Source: Rotaria socialis
Lineage: Eukaryota; Rotifera; Eurotatoria; Philodinida; Philodinidae
Direction of reading: 5' to 3'
Assembly (NCBI GenBank): GCA_905331475.1
Contig: CAJNYU010002349.1
Location: 1 to 64,000, forward strand
Length of the DNA: 64,000 nt
Shown in pieces: positions 37,019 to 50,299 of the stretch. Under the pieces are notes generated by a model. The model did no database searches. It was not told the origin of the DNA and saw nothing but the letters and a program-made list of their open reading frames with translations. The number at the start of each line of letters is the position of its first letter. The stretch's first letter is position 1. A program made the translations under genes and the position numbers.

Positions 37019-39341
37019 TTAGCCCAATAAAGCTTGACCAATCTGTTCAGCTAAGCCAACTAAATATTCTTCTTGAAGTCTTCTTCCCACTAACTGAATT
37101 CCTACAGGTGCTCCATCATAAATATCAGCATCGTAGCCTTCGTATACTTTCGCATCAAGATCATTGATACTTTTGTATTGCATATCCTTGACATCTATCT
37201 CTTTATCGGCAAATGTCACAGGTATAGTCATTGCTGGCCAATCTAGTAGATTAATGATTGAAGTATATGCATAATATTTGTAATCACCATGTTTAACCGC
37301 TGTATGTGGAGCTACAGGCAAAATCCATCCGTCGATATGTGATTGTTGCTGCCAAAAATTCAAATACTCTTTTTGATACGTATACTTTTCACTTTGCAAT
37401 TTCCAGAGTGTCTCAAGATCAATAGGTGGCCGTTTTAATTCAAGCAATTGTTTAATATCTGGAATGGCAGGTTCTCCACTTGATTCAATTGAACGTCTTA
37501 TAGCGGCTCCTCCATCAGCAAATAGAATCGCTGTAGTTAACTCAGTTGCATATTTATGTTTGTAGGGTTGCCATTCGACTACTGTATGGCCAGCTTTCTG
37601 TAGAGAAATAATAACCTGTTGAATACCGCGAAGAATTGGCGGATGAGGCATTACAATACCATCAAATCCAAAAATCCTTTGAGAAAGAAAAACAATATTT
37701 GATACTTTTACTATGACAGTAACAATAAATTTCTATTAGCCTTTCATATCTAGACATGATTGCTGAAAGTAAACAGCTTATATTTAACTGAAATATCTGA
37801 ATTTCATTACATATAACTCGCCTTCATATTTGAGTTCAGGCACTTATCAAATAGTGAATAACATGGAATGGTAGTTATAGTCAGATCAGATGTAATAAAG
37901 TAAAATGAATGATGTTCAAAAATATTTCAGAACAATTTTAGAACATGATTTAAATACTATACATTCTCTGATCTGAATCAATCATTTTCAAAATCAATAG
38001 ACCCGAAGTGTAACTGTTACGTTCATAATCTCAAATAGAAATTTAGATTTAATACATGCTTATTAATATCAGTGGAGACAATCTTTTTTTGTTATTATGA
38101 CTTTAGTCTTCACAATGATTCTATTTTAGTGGTATGGTTACAAAGGATTTTACAAAAATTCACTGTCAAATTTTCACTTAATACAATATCCATCATTCGC
38201 TTACCCGCCAACAGCCATTACTCCAAAAACTTTTTTTCCAGTTTTACCCTCCAAATATCTTGTCTCGCGCCAAGGTATGTCAATCAATTTTGGATCATAC
38301 TTCCATGGCTCCTGTTGTAAAAATGCTTGCATAAAATAAGCTAAATCACCAACACTGTGTGCCATTGGGCCACAAATGGAAGGGATTGATTCGTTTCCAT
38401 CGACAGTTTTCTTCAATTTTCCCATGGGTAGTCTTTCATTACTAGGTTTTAAACACCATAAATTATTAAAGGCAGATGGTATACGAATTGATCCTCCAAC
38501 ATCTGTACCAATACCTAATGGACTTCCATGAAATCCAACAAGTGCACCTTCACCACCACTTGATCCACCACATGAAAGTAATCGATTGTAAGGATTGAGT
38601 GTACGTCCAATAATATTATTGACTGTTTCTCCAATCATTAACGATTGTGGAACACTTGTCTTGACATAAATAATAGCACCTATTCATATGATACTTAGAT
38701 ATAATTAAGTCGATTTAGTGTGTATTCATTCTTTTATAGGTTGTACTCTATTGCTTAAAAGTCTATCAGATACTAGTTTTTGTTTTTGTTTTGTATTCCT
38801 TCTTTGTAATACTTTGTTATCTTATATATTTTACTTACATACCTGCTTTTCGTAAACATTCGGTGACTATACTTTCATCTTCGTCTACTGTACCCAAGCC
38901 ACTAACATAACCAATACTTGATTCTAGTCCTTTGACACGAAATTGATCTTTGAGTGAAACAGGCACACCATGTAGTAATCCTACGGTTTTTCCATGCTTT
39001 TGAAAGTATTCATCAAGTTTGTTTGCTTGTTCCAGTGCGGCATCGAAACATATTTCAAAAAGACAATTCACTAATTGATGAGCAATAGCTGCTCGGTGAC
39101 AATATGCTTGACAAACTTGTGCAGCTGTGTATTCACCTGATGCAATTTTTCCAGCGAGTTGTTGTACGTTTAACTTAGTTATAGTCAATTCTTCAGCAGT
39201 CAGCAAATTGCTTTCCTCAACAAATGAAATAACAGATCGTTGAGATTCGGCTGGTAGCTGATCACTTCGAATACGCCATTGATCAGGAATAAGTGCGAGC
39301 AACGCTTTTCGTTTTTTATCCACTGTTTCTTCCCAAGTCAT
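37019..39341 (-). CDS. Amidase-signature serine hydrolase, fatty-acid amide hydrolase-like
   Basis: Three exons on the minus strand (39341-38843, 38679-38205, 37676-37019) sum to exactly 1632 bp, a 543-residue protein. It hydrolyses amide bonds with the Ser-cisSer-Lys triad. The Lys is in GVPVSLKDQF, the cis-Ser in the Gly/Ser-rich signature SCGGSSGGEGAL, and the nucleophilic Ser in GIGTDVGGSIRIPSAF. The end has PVGIQLVGRRLQEEYLVGLAEQI, typical of the family. Substrate length and arrangement match fungal and animal FAAH-like or acetamidase-like enzymes. No signal peptide is evident (MTWEETVDKKRKAL), so it is probably cytosolic. The first intron is 163 bp and the second 528 bp, long for this window. 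The substrate cannot be told from sequence. Confidence 0.92.
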
Positions 39342-41458
39342 TATGCTTTCAGAAATATAGGAATGACGAATAATTTAAATTAGAACTGCAAATACAAAAA
39401 AAACAAGTGATAACTGAATCTCTAATATATTCTCATTTTCATTTCACTTTTTCAAAATACTTATATATAATGAAATATAATTTAGAAAAATGATGTTTTA
39501 TCTATCATAATAGTTACTAGTTAAGAAAAGATAGAATGTCAACTTTTGGGCGACATATATAAGAACTCGAAGAAATAGAAAAAAAATTTAATAACAGTCT
39601 AACTCTCAAATACCACGCACACAAAATAAAATGATAAAAAAAAGCATTACAAGCATCATCCTGTGTCATAAAATTTGTGTCGTGCGATACTAAAAACAAC
39701 TTTCTCATGTCACAAGAAGCTGTATAAGTTTGTTAGTGATGATTCAAAGTATTCGTGAGAAATAGAATCGATTCTGTTTCGTGCTTTCACAGAATTATTT
39801 TCTTTGCTGACGAACACGACGCATTTGAATAATATATAGTTATAAATTATAGTTGTTTCAAGCCATTCTTATTAAAAAAAGATCACCATTTCTTGACAAT
39901 GATTTGATGCTGAAATCAAACTTTTCATGATTAATATTATATTTTCGCAATGTTTGAGAAGATGATCGTATTAAAACGTGTATGTTGAACATAATTCAAA
40001 TATATTTTCAAATTCCAGTGATTGAAATCGAAATAATTTTTTCAATAAATCTCTAAAAAAAAATCTAGGTGTAAACCATAGAAGATTTGTTGAAGAAGCT
40101 TTTCATCTTGATATGATAAAGGTGGAACTACTTAAATTCATCTTAAAAAATGAATGAATCCCTATCCTAATTAAGTATTGCTTCCAATTGATTAAAATCG
40201 ATTAAATGAACATTATCATGTGATTCAAGACGAAATTGTTTGTTGCGTATATGTTAATAAAAAATATTTTCGATCATTTTCATTTAATATCATACGACAT
40301 TGAAGAAATCTAAAATTTTAACGAGACAAGAGAAAAACATGAATAAATTCTTTATTATTATATGAACTAAAACTTACTCGACTTGTTCATCATTATCAAA
40401 TAATATTTTGTATCCATATCTTGATCTAACGAAGATGAAGATTGTTCGACGTTTAAATGTATAACCGATTGTTGTTTAATTCATGAATATAAGTAATAAA
40501 CAGTAGAATAATATTCAAACTAAAAAATAAAGAAAATTAACTATAAGAAAGGCTTGTCTTTTTGTTTTCATGTATTAATTGTTCCATAATATAATGATGT
40601 TAGAGAAGATACTAAAAACAATTAAAAAGTGCCATTGTGATGGATTTCAATAACCATTTGATGTTGTTGACTTAGTGTTTATCTTCTTTCATTTTGTGAA
40701 GGTGAAGAAGAAGAACATAAAAGATCAATTAGCGGTATAGTCAATACTACAAAATTTGTTGTTTGTCATTCTTTGGAATGCATGTGATCTTTACGATCAA
40801 TTACATAGCAATCGATCAAAACCATCAAAGAACACTATGTACGTAGTGAGCGGATGTTAATTTTACAAATAGAAATGATAATGAATTTGATCTCGATTGC
40901 TTACCAATTGTCTAATTATCACGAATAACAAAAATGACTATAAATAGTAATGATTTTTAACGTTAGAAATCATTCCTCCTCTTTCTTCTTCTTCTTCTTA
41001 CATTATTATATTATATGTATGTTTTATTTTTTAACTATTTTAGCTTGTATTCGTACTTACCATCTTACCATTGTTAAAAATCATGGGTAAGTATTCTAGT
41101 TTTAGTTTTAAATTTTTTTTCGTTGTCTCAGCTTTTTACCCCATTTGTTTATTATTATTTTAATTTTTTTGTATATAAAAAAATTTATTTTATCAACAAA
41201 TAAGTTTATGTTATTAATAAATATTTTCAAAACAGCAAATCTTTTTTTGCAAAAAAAAAACAAATTCATCTTTTATTTAATTCGTTTCTTTTCATTTAAC
41301 AAATAAATAGAAGAAGAAGAAAAGAAACATGACGTAATCTTATATTTTAGCTTTTTTCTTTTCTTTAAAGCGAAAGCGTAGAAGAAGATTTCTTTTTTTT
41401 GTTCATTTATTTCAAACAATAGGAAAAAAACGAACAATGAAAAAACAATTCAAAAGTC
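39342..41458. other. Intergenic region, 2.1 kb, no gene recognised
   Basis: Strongly AT-rich with a (CTT)n tract near 40981-40999. A minus-strand stretch around 40375-40480 reads as plausible protein (IGYTFKRRTIFIFVRSRYGYKILFDNDEQVE) up to a GTAAG donor, but it has no start codon or partner exon, so I do not call it. Confidence 0.4.
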
Positions 41459-44400
41459 TTATTCGATAGAAAATTGTTGAACACGATTATTATAACAATC
41501 GGCGATATAGAGATTACCATGTCGATCGAAAGACAAACCATAGGGGTTGCTGAACTGATTTGCTCGTGCTCCTTCGCCATTTTCACCCACAATTACAGTG
41601 CCTTGTTTCTTCTTGCCTCCTTGAGTCCAACGCATTACACGATGATTCACCTGGTCTGCTACATAGAGTCTACCCAACGTATCAACGAAGATTCCACTAG
41701 AACAATATAATTGTGTCAGATCATACCCTTCGTCTTGTCCTCCAGCGACCACAATACCTTCTTTTGCACCTTTAGTCCATTTCATTACACGATGGTTCTC
41801 GTTGTCTGATACGTACACTGAATGATCTCGATCGACAAAGAGATATGTCGGCACGTTGAGCTGATTGAGTCCATCCCCTTGTCCATTACCACCAGCTATG
41901 AGAGTGCCATTCTTCTCACCCAATTGATATCGCCTTACTTCATCTTTTTCTGTGTCAGAAACGTAGAGATATCTCTGCTCATCCATGGCTAATCCCCAAC
42001 ATTGGATGTTGTCGATGAGTATTTCACCTTGTGTTATATCACTACGACGAGACCATCGTACGACTCGTTGATTGTCCCGGTCACAAATAATGAGACTGTC
42101 CGTCTCTTTGTCAATTAATACATCAGTTGGACGATCCAATTGATGCAATCCATTTCCTTCGTCATTACCACCAGCAACAACTTGTCCATTCGTTGTATCA
42201 CCGTTCTTCCATTGCATGATACGATGATTCCCCCAGTCAGCAATAACCACTGTTTGATCATCATCAACGAAGAGACCTTTAGGGTAGAAGAGTTGATTAG
42301 TGGCATCTCCCATCCCGTAACCTCCAGCAATAGTCACACCGTTCTGTTTCCATTTAGCATCAGCAGGAATATTACCTGGAAGAGAAAACGTAAGAATAAA
42401 AGGAAATCTCTCTCTTTCTCTTTATCGAGTATAACTGGTATATGAAATAATTTCGAAAGTATCCAGTAAAATTCTTTAAATAGATCATTCTTTTCTAGAA
42501 ATTCCTCAGAATAAATTTTTTCTATACTGGAAGATTATTCTATAGAATGAATCACACATATAGCATATTGTTCTCTCTCTCTCTCTCAAGCGTATTTAAA
42601 TTCTATATTCTGTAGAAAATCAAACTTAAATAATTACATCTAGTTAACCCAAGCAGACATTAAAAAGTCATTCAATCGGAGTTTCAAGTGATGAACTCTA
42701 TCTATTTATTTCTTTTGTGAAAATTATTCAGTTAAATTATATAAGAGTAATATTTTGTAGAACATATTAAACGATCAAAAAAAAGTGACATGCACAGAGC
42801 ATATAGTATATGTAATTAAAATGTTGCTTAGCAACGACATAGCCGATATTGATATTTCGAATGAATAGGGAATGTGTGTATCGAGATAATTAATCGAAAC
42901 TCGTGTAAGTAGTACAACCAAAAATACTAATGAAAATTGAATCGATTTTCTAATCATTTTATTGGCATAAATAATTTGCCGAACTCATCAAAATGTAAAA
43001 TAAATTTTGTTATTATTATTTAAAAACAAACAAGAATGTTTGGACAATACCAACTTGTAATAATTTATTCAATAATGAGTTTACAATAAAACGCGATAGC
43101 AATATTGCGCTGATAATAATATGTGCGCATGTTTCTCAATACAAGTCAGGTCTAACTATTTATATTCTAATAAAACTATTTCTTCGAACAACTCAAATTT
43201 AAACTCCTCTCTGACTAATAGAACTGCCCTTTCGCCCCCCGCCCCTCCCCCAATATATCGTAAGCTTATATAATAGAGAGAGACAGAAAAGATTACGTAC
43301 TATTCAGTACACGACTATGTATTAATGTCATATACACAAGGATGTATACTATTAGTAATGTAAACTTAATTACGTCACTGCAATATGTTTATTAGCTCTA
43401 TGATTTATAAATGGAGGTCCGACGGTTTCTATAACCACCTATTAACTCTAGTCCTTCATGAGTGAAGTACTTCTTGGCACAAATATATTATCGAGTAGTA
43501 TTTTTATCTTTAAACTTGAGTATCAGATTTTGCTTCTTTTCCTGTGAAGAAAATATTTTTCAATCGTTAAATTATATTTTATTAGAATTGTTTTTTGGTT
43601 CTCTTAAATATAAGTAGAACATTTCCTATTTAGAAAATCGCATATTTCTTACTTCTATGTTTTAGAATATCTTTTATTAAATTCTATATAAATTATTCTG
43701 TGACATTATAACAGGAATATTAACTAGAATAGAGAAAACCCTAGTGCTAGAAAAGAAGAGCTACTCTCACGCGAGTACTTCTATCTAATTTGATGGGTAA
43801 ATATCCTAGACCATTATCGATTAGTCGGATTTTGTTGGGTGAATCGTAATTCTGATGACACATGATGATGGGATTCAGTTAGTTATTTTCTCTGTTTTCT
43901 TATAAAATCTGGATTCTCCTTGAATCGGGTCAGATTTACCATGTCGAACGATATGATGGGGAATTTGTATTTGTGACTAATTCAAAACACTTATATCGTT
44001 ATAGAAGTATCGTGGTCTACCTCTATCTGTATGGATATATCTCATCTCTCCTTACACTGAAAAAGAGACAGGAGAGAGAATGGAAAGACTCTCACATCTA
44101 CCATCAGCCAAACTTTGTCTCTCTGTGTCTTTTCCTCATCCTCACCTCATTGAATAGAAAGATAAATTATTTATAGATACTCTAGAGATCATGGAAAATG
44201 TTTGTTTTCGTTTTAACCTAAATGAATGATTCTGTTGTGTGATTTAGTTTTTTAGTTTTCTTGATATTCATCTGTTGGAATCCGAAGTAAATCGAAATGT
44301 AACAGCACACGAATATCAATTTTTTTCTAGATCAAATATATTGTACATGCACGCAAAAAATTGTTCAATATGTACTACTTATTTTTGAACCAGGGCGTGT

Positions 44401-45755
44401 GCGTTGATGTTCTGGACATTCACACACCCGCATCCGCATCCCCACCCACACCCTCTGTTTTGATGAAAGCATTGAAAATCACTGAAAACAATCTTATATT
44501 CTATCATTTTAATTCCGAATGTGGTAGAGACACTCTCGATATTAGTGTTCTATTAGAAACATATAGAAATAACTCTTCTCTAAATATATGCTCCATTTCT
44601 GTCGAGTTTTGTCTTTGCAATGGCATAGACTGCTAACACTTAACATCACATAACAATGGAAGTAAACACAAAAAAATGTGGGGTGTGGGTTTTGACCTTC
44701 TCGTTCATCAAAGTCCTCGCACACACTCTATGAAATTGAAACTTTGTTCTCTTTCGTTTTTACTTTCCCATCATCTTCATTACAAAAACGAAATACGAAA
44801 ATTAAAGAAGTATAAGGTTCACATCATGTGTTCTGAATTAGTTTGTGTTGTTCGTAGTGCGTATGTAACCAATCATATTTAAAAATGTGTATGATTTCTC
44901 TACGCATTAAAAGGAGTAAAACACAAGACTATAAAACACTAACTCCACAATGAATAAAATTCAATAAAAAGAAAGAAAGAAACAGATAAGCAACTCACGA
45001 TGTGTTGGCTTATTATTGCTCGGTTTTGTTGACTTCGGTGTTACATGTACTGATGCCATCGCTGCTGTTAATCCTTGTTGACTATTATTATCATCATTAT
45101 CATTAATTTCTATTAAATGCACTAAACGTAAATTGCCATGTTGAAATTCAATATTTTTCACCAGTAACTTAGTGCCGAATTCCAATATAACTTCGTGTTC
45201 ATCAGGATACATTGTATAGCCAGCCAGATTTCTTCCAGCGACGGCTTCGATCATGAAGAGCGTTACTTCTTGATCAGGTTTCAGAAAAGCCTTGACAACA
45301 TCGGCTGATGTCGAGCAAGAACTTACAGTCCACCATGTCACTATTTTATTTGCTGTATAGCCACTGGTGACATTACCAGCTACGGCACGCCAAATAATTC
45401 CTTTTTGTTTTGGCAATTTACGAAGTGCCGTATTGAATAGCTTCAGATAGCTAAACCACGGTATTACTTCATTTCGGTTTTCTTTTCTTAGTACTTGGTT
45501 TAAAAGGCGATAGAAACTATGATCGCCTGCCTCCATGGTATAAAGAAACAATGCAGCCGACTCATCCCGCGTTAGATTATGCGGTGATGGTTGCGTGCAA
45601 CGTTTTTTGGCTTCTTTGATAGTAGGTTTAAGCTCATTAATTTTTGACAAGAAATCCTTTAATGATTCTTCAAGTGAAACAAGCTCGTAAGTCCAATAAC
45701 CAGCAATAGGTTTTAATTCGTGGGTTTCAAGTTCGAATTCCGTAAATCGATTCAT
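41459..45755 (-). CDS. Arginine ADP-ribosyltransferase fused to six NHL repeats
   Basis: Exon 1 (45755-44999) carries an R-S-ExE-type mono-ADP-ribosyltransferase domain, which moves ADP-ribose from NAD+ to arginine. Visible are IIWRAVAG (R123), WWTVSSCST (S145/S146 region) and YPDEHEVIL (E186-x-E188). Exon 2 (42375-41459) has six NHL blades, e.g. GLFVDDDQTVVIADWGNHRIMQW and GLSFDRHGNLYIADCYNNRVQQF, forming a beta-propeller likely used for binding. The donor CATC|GTGAG and acceptor TTCCAG|GT join in phase (C+GT = Arg) to read PTHRNIPADAKWKQNGV, giving about 557 residues. I take this as one gene. ART-NHL fusions of this form are familiar from bdelloid rotifers. The start MNRFTEFELE at 45755 is chosen over an upstream frame extension. 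No signal peptide is seen, so it is probably intracellular. The intervening 2.6-kb intron is anomalous. Confidence 0.82.
42376..44998 (-). other. Exceptionally long (2,623 bp) intron of the ART-NHL gene
   Basis: Most introns in this window are 45-80 bp. This one contains (CT)n tracts (42574-42587), a C-rich run at 43233-43252, GC-biased motifs ending in CCCACCCACACCC (about 44440-44455), and TGTGGGGTGTGGG at 44676-44688. No coding exon could be supported. It could hide an alternative promoter or transposon remnants, or the two exons could be separate genes. Confidence 0.5.
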
Positions 45756-45936
45756 TCTTATCTTTGTTTTCGTACGATATTCTACAATAAAACTACTACA
45801 AGAGTTGTCAAAACTATAAATCCCCTCGCACCTCATATGAACATACAAAATATTTATTTTATTGCAAGAACGAATGATATTAATTTGTTATAGTGACGCG
45901 TCTATATTGGACTACTTAAGTACTATCTGATACTCA

Positions 45937-46070
45937 CCCATGTAATAAAAACCGCATGAGAATCGGTGGTTAACCGCGGTTTTACCGATCCGATTACCGG
46001 CTCCCATTATCGCAGAACGGATAAATACCGCGGTTTACCGCAAAAAATGATCCGGTATTCGCAACATGGG
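45937..46070. mobile_element. Small palindromic MITE with ACCCATGT/ACATGGG ends
   Basis: Starts CACCCATGTAATAAAAACCGC and ends GGTATTCGCAACATGGG. The interior has several CCGCGGTTT/AAACCGCGG inverted motifs and is GC-richer than its flanks. No coding capacity, no clear target duplication. It lies about 180 bp upstream of the ART-NHL start codon. Confidence 0.65.
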
Positions 46071-47470
46071 CACAACTCCCTCTTTCATCTCTTGCTCGTT
46101 GAAGAAAAAACTGAATAAAACTAAAAACATCTGTACCTTAATTATGGATCCCATTCATAAAAAAAAACATATTTTCTCATCTTTTAGAGTGTTCCAAAAC
46201 CTTCAGCTTTTTAATTCTATTGTAGTATTCATTTTTTTTCTCTACATTCTTCATGCTATTTGACGTTTATCAGAAATATTTGACTTCGAAATTTCAAGAC
46301 TTTGGATATTTCTTGAACATTCGCCCATCTACTAATTAGTCAAATTTTGTCAATAAATAAATTCTCTCACGTTTCTTATCTACTTAAAACTAAGAAATTA
46401 GATGTGTTTTCTCGAAATAGTGTCAACAGAACTGAAATTGGAAATAAGGATTCGGCTTAAAAACAGTAGTAGATTCTTTTCTACTGTGATAAATGTTTCA
46501 GAAGACTTTGGACTACACATATATTTTTAGCTTATAAACCAAATTCAATGGTATGGTTAGAAATAACATATCAAGTTGTACCTAACAAAAATGATGCACC
46601 TATCTTTTTAAAATATAACTTGTTCATTAATATCCTACGACTACTATGAGAATACGAAGCAAAATGTCTGTAATTCATGTTAGTAATTTTTATACTAATT
46701 CAAAGATATTGATTTTTCCCCATCATCTCTTCTTTTATTTTGCAAATAGAAAACCTAAGCCAATTCACTTTTAATAATCATGCTTTTTTAAATGTGATTC
46801 TCTAATTAAAAGTATGTCTTCCTCTTTGTTGATGGTATATTGATTTTATTTTATTATTCAAATTCTTAAATAAAAGATAGTCCTCAGCTCTGATGCTTTC
46901 AGGGCATGGGTGCCCAAAACGTCAATGCCCACACCCTCATACTCCTTCACTCAAACAGATAAACGCACAAAAAAATAAATCTACATATATTAATCATCAT
47001 TTTTCATAATTATGGTTTTTTCATCTACTATGTCTTAATATCTTTTACAAATTTTTTTTTCTTTTTGTAACATTCCTGATGAGGGTGAGAGTTCTTGCCG
47101 AAAGCTCGAAATAAAATTAAATAAAGTTTGAATTTTGTTAAAATTCTCATGTATTTTGTGACAGTTATATACTCAATTTTATGATAAGATTTAGTTGATA
47201 TTTTTTTCAAATGTCTTTTTTCTTACCTTTTTTTTGCAAAGCGACGTAACTCAATCCATTTCTATTTGCTTTACCACTTCTTTTCTTTTTTCAAGCATGT
47301 GCCCTTGGAGACGCATCGCATACATAACAACAATACGCATTCAAAGGAAGAAGAAAAAAGAAATTATCCTTTTTCGGCGAACTTCTTCAATTCTGAATAA
47401 ACAATTTGGTACTGAATGTTTGCTCGAATAAAGACAATAGACATTTTTAATAATGAATAGCAACAAGCAA
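46071..47470. other. No gene recognised
   Basis: AT-rich. Near 46908-46937 is GGTGCCCAAAACGTCAATGCCCACACCC, resembling sequences at 16503 and 44440, possibly a dispersed repeat. Short frames at 46066-46263 and 47195-47431 are not supported. Confidence 0.4.
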
Positions 47471-48194
47471 TAGAGTGGTCAGATCAAAAATTCAAAAATC
47501 AGAATTTTTCTTATAAAAATCAGAAAACGACCAGAAATGTTTTTATGAATATCAGAAGTTTATCAGGAAGATCGTTTTTTGTGATATAGCGACTTCTTTA
47601 TTAAGATGATAGCATTAAGTACTTCATTATATTTATTTTATGGACTAGTACTTCAATTTCAAAGTTTCATCACTGTAAAGATGAATATTTATCAATGAAT
47701 AATCAATCTTTACGAAAAACTCTCTTTTTCCTTTATTTTGCGAGATGATGTTGCTTTTGGTAATTAATGCACTTCGCTTTATGTCTCTTCAAAATCAAAT
47801 TCAACTATATTAATATCATCTATTAGATAACGTAGTTTTTATTTGTAGAATGTTTCATAAGCGAGAATCTCGAAATCAAGAAAAGAAATTTATTAAATTC
47901 TAGTGCACCTCTGTAGCTGAAGTTCCCTATATAAGTCAGAAATTATCATCGGATAATTGAGAAAAAAAAATTGACGCAATAAACATCTATAATAGTAATG
48001 TGTTATAATTATACTGAAGTACAGCTGCAAAGCTGGAATGTGAAATATTTTCGAATTCGGAAAGAAATCAAAAAAAAGTATTAAAATCAGGAATAATCAG
48101 AATATAATACGACAATCAGAAGATCTGAAGAAATTCAGAAAGGACTTCAAATTTCATAATTTTTCCTTAGTTTTCAGAAGATCTGACCACCCTG
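47471..48194. mobile_element. Candidate nonautonomous DNA element with GTGGTCAGATC ends
   Basis: Left end AGAGTGGTCAGATC and right end GATCTGACCACCCT are imperfect inverted repeats about 720 bp apart. The subterminal zones are rich in TCAGAA/TTCTGA motifs on both sides (47500-47570 and 48080-48185). No coding frame and no convincing flanking duplication. A hAT-like element is possible. Confidence 0.55.
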
Positions 48195-49639
48195 CATGGG
48201 ACATCTCAATTATCATATATCCTATAAGACGTTAAGTTTATCTGAATGCTCACCTAGTTACTAACACTATGATGTCATATTATCTTTTCACACGTTCATA
48301 ATTTTATTATTATCAAGTTCACAATTCTTTTTTTACTTTCACCATCAAAAATACATCACTCTATGAATAAATACAAAATAGTACAAAATATGACAATGTA
48401 GAGAAAAGTAAAGCAACGCAAAAAAATGAAAGCAGTGTTTTAAATAAAAAAAACGATTCGAACAAAATAAATATTATTAAAAATGGGGAAAAGATATTAT
48501 TGTACATCATTGCACAAACTTCATATTTTCCATAGACCGAATGAGTAGGATATTGTTGACTTGTTTTGATTGCACAGATGAGTGCAACATCTATGTCACA
48601 GTAATTGTATATCGCAAAAGTTTAGTGCATTTATCAAGCCATTTTGTCTCCTGGAACGAGACGAAAATTTTTAGTCCCATGGGATGAAATGTCAAAAAAA
48701 ACATTTCAGTCCCATCCCACGCGGAGTTCTGTTTTATATTATCATTTTCACAGTTGCACTGATTGTTCAAGTGATTAAATTTATTTTTAGCGATATTTTT
48801 AAGAGTGTAATGAAGTAGTGTGGATGTAATAGAAGTTTGTTGGAAGACACTGCTGATTAACTATCAAATGAGTTTTGTAGTTTTAATTCTATCAGGGAAT
48901 TACTTCCGTGCATTATTGATGATTGCAAGGAGTCATTGCAGGCGATATCGATAACTCATTGCTCTTCGAATATTTATCGATCAATCCCAGTGTTAATGAA
49001 ATTTGATTTCTATTTTTTTTATTGATAAATAAGTGAAAGATCTCATATATCGATGTGTAGGTTTTAGTTTTCTATGCTTATAGAAATTGAATAGAGGACT
49101 CCACAATAGCACACATAGGAATTTATACAGGTAAATGATTATTGCTGCACTGTAATTTTTTTAAAATTCTACTTTTTGGAAAATCGATTTCAAATAAACT
49201 GAAGCACTTTAAAGGTTTTATGATTTATTCATTGAATTTTGAATAATTCGAAAATGCTTGATTTTCCAATTTATAGAAATTCAATTTAATTTTCGAAAAA
49301 AATCATTTTCCAAAAAGGGAAAATCAACATTGATTGTAAATAAAATTCGAAAAATCAATTTCGATTTGAAAACAAACAATATATTAATTATCTCAAGCCG
49401 AAACTACCCCATCAGATCCGATAGAATCCGAAAACATCCGGCATTATTCGAGAGTCAGATGCGACGGAATTCCGATAGTCGAAAACCAGTGATATCCGTT
49501 CCGTTTCAACGCTTTCGATAATCGAATCCGGCGTTATCCGACAGCTAGGAACTTTACCACATCCGACGATTTTTGACAGTCGGATACCATCGATTTCAAT
49601 AATAGCTCAATGAACAATGGGTATTTAAATAGATAAAGA
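48195..49639. other. Transposon debris: hairpin at 48650-48725 and TCCG-rich block at 49395-49590
   Basis: The hairpin has GATGAAATGTC, an A8 loop, and CATTTCAGTCCCATC. The second block repeats ATCCGA/TCCGGC/TCGGA motifs in both orientations, very different from its AT-rich flanks, and looks like another degenerate palindromic element. The frame at 49258-49521 crosses this block and is not considered a gene. Confidence 0.5.
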
Positions 49640-49935
49640 AATCATTTTTTTTAAATTTTAGATCAGTTTCAACGTCTAATTGAATAGTAAGTATTTTATT
49701 TAAAAAATAATTTTCTTTTCTCCATTTTAGATCATTTCTAATGCCGAAATGAATAGTAAGTATTTTACTTAATTAAATAATTATTCTTTATTTAAGATCA
49801 TTTTCAACAGCGAAATGACTAGTAAATATTTTATTTGATTAATTTTTTTCTTTATTTTAGACCATTTTCAACAGTGAAATGAGCAGTAAGTTTATTTTGA
49901 GATAAATATATTTTTTCTTTTAGTTAGATCATCTG
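49640..49935 (+). repeat. ~66-70-bp tandem array with intron-like units
   Basis: Four to five units. Each has A(T/C)A|GTAAGTATTTTATTT or a close variant, 39-44 bp ending in a pyrimidine-rich TTTTAG or TTTAAG, then about 25 bp of ATCATTTTCAACAGTGAAATG type before the next donor. Donor positions are near 49688, 49756, 49821 and 49886. The exon-like part is not in a continuous frame. Confidence 0.8.
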
Positions 49936-50299
49936 ATCTTTCAAATGAACACTAATATAAACAAAAGAAACTTAAGGATAGAATGAAAATCAAAGTTCAT
50001 ATTTTTAATGTTTCGAATATCTTCTTTTCAAGACTTTAGAAATTCATCAGCGAATTCATATAGGCATTCCTAAAATATCCTCAATCAAACTCTATGACTT
50101 ATTTTGTAGTTTACAGTGATAATTGAATACGATTCTCATGTAAAAGAGTGTTTATACCACTGATTTAAAAATATTGTGCTTAACATCTGATCCTTCAGAA
50201 GATGGGAATAATAAAGCGACAATATTATTAATAATATAATGTTTTCTAATGACCGAAAAATGCTTTAAGATTAAAGATAAATTCGTATATGCTGCCGGC
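49936..50299. other. No gene; contains a short dispersed repeat
   Basis: The segment 50037-50071 (AAATTCATCAGCGAATTCAT, then ATAGGCATTC) recurs at 54695-54727 inside an intron of the insulin-degrading enzyme gene, in the same orientation, pointing to a shared dispersed element. Confidence 0.5.

Noticed and set aside
39342..41458. Hidden gene in the 2.1-kb gap, around 40375-40480
   Set aside because: One protein-like stretch before a GTAAG, but no start codon, no second exon and stops close by.
49258..49521. 87-codon plus-strand frame
   Set aside because: Runs from AT-rich sequence into a TCCG-rich palindromic block; no start context, no family match.
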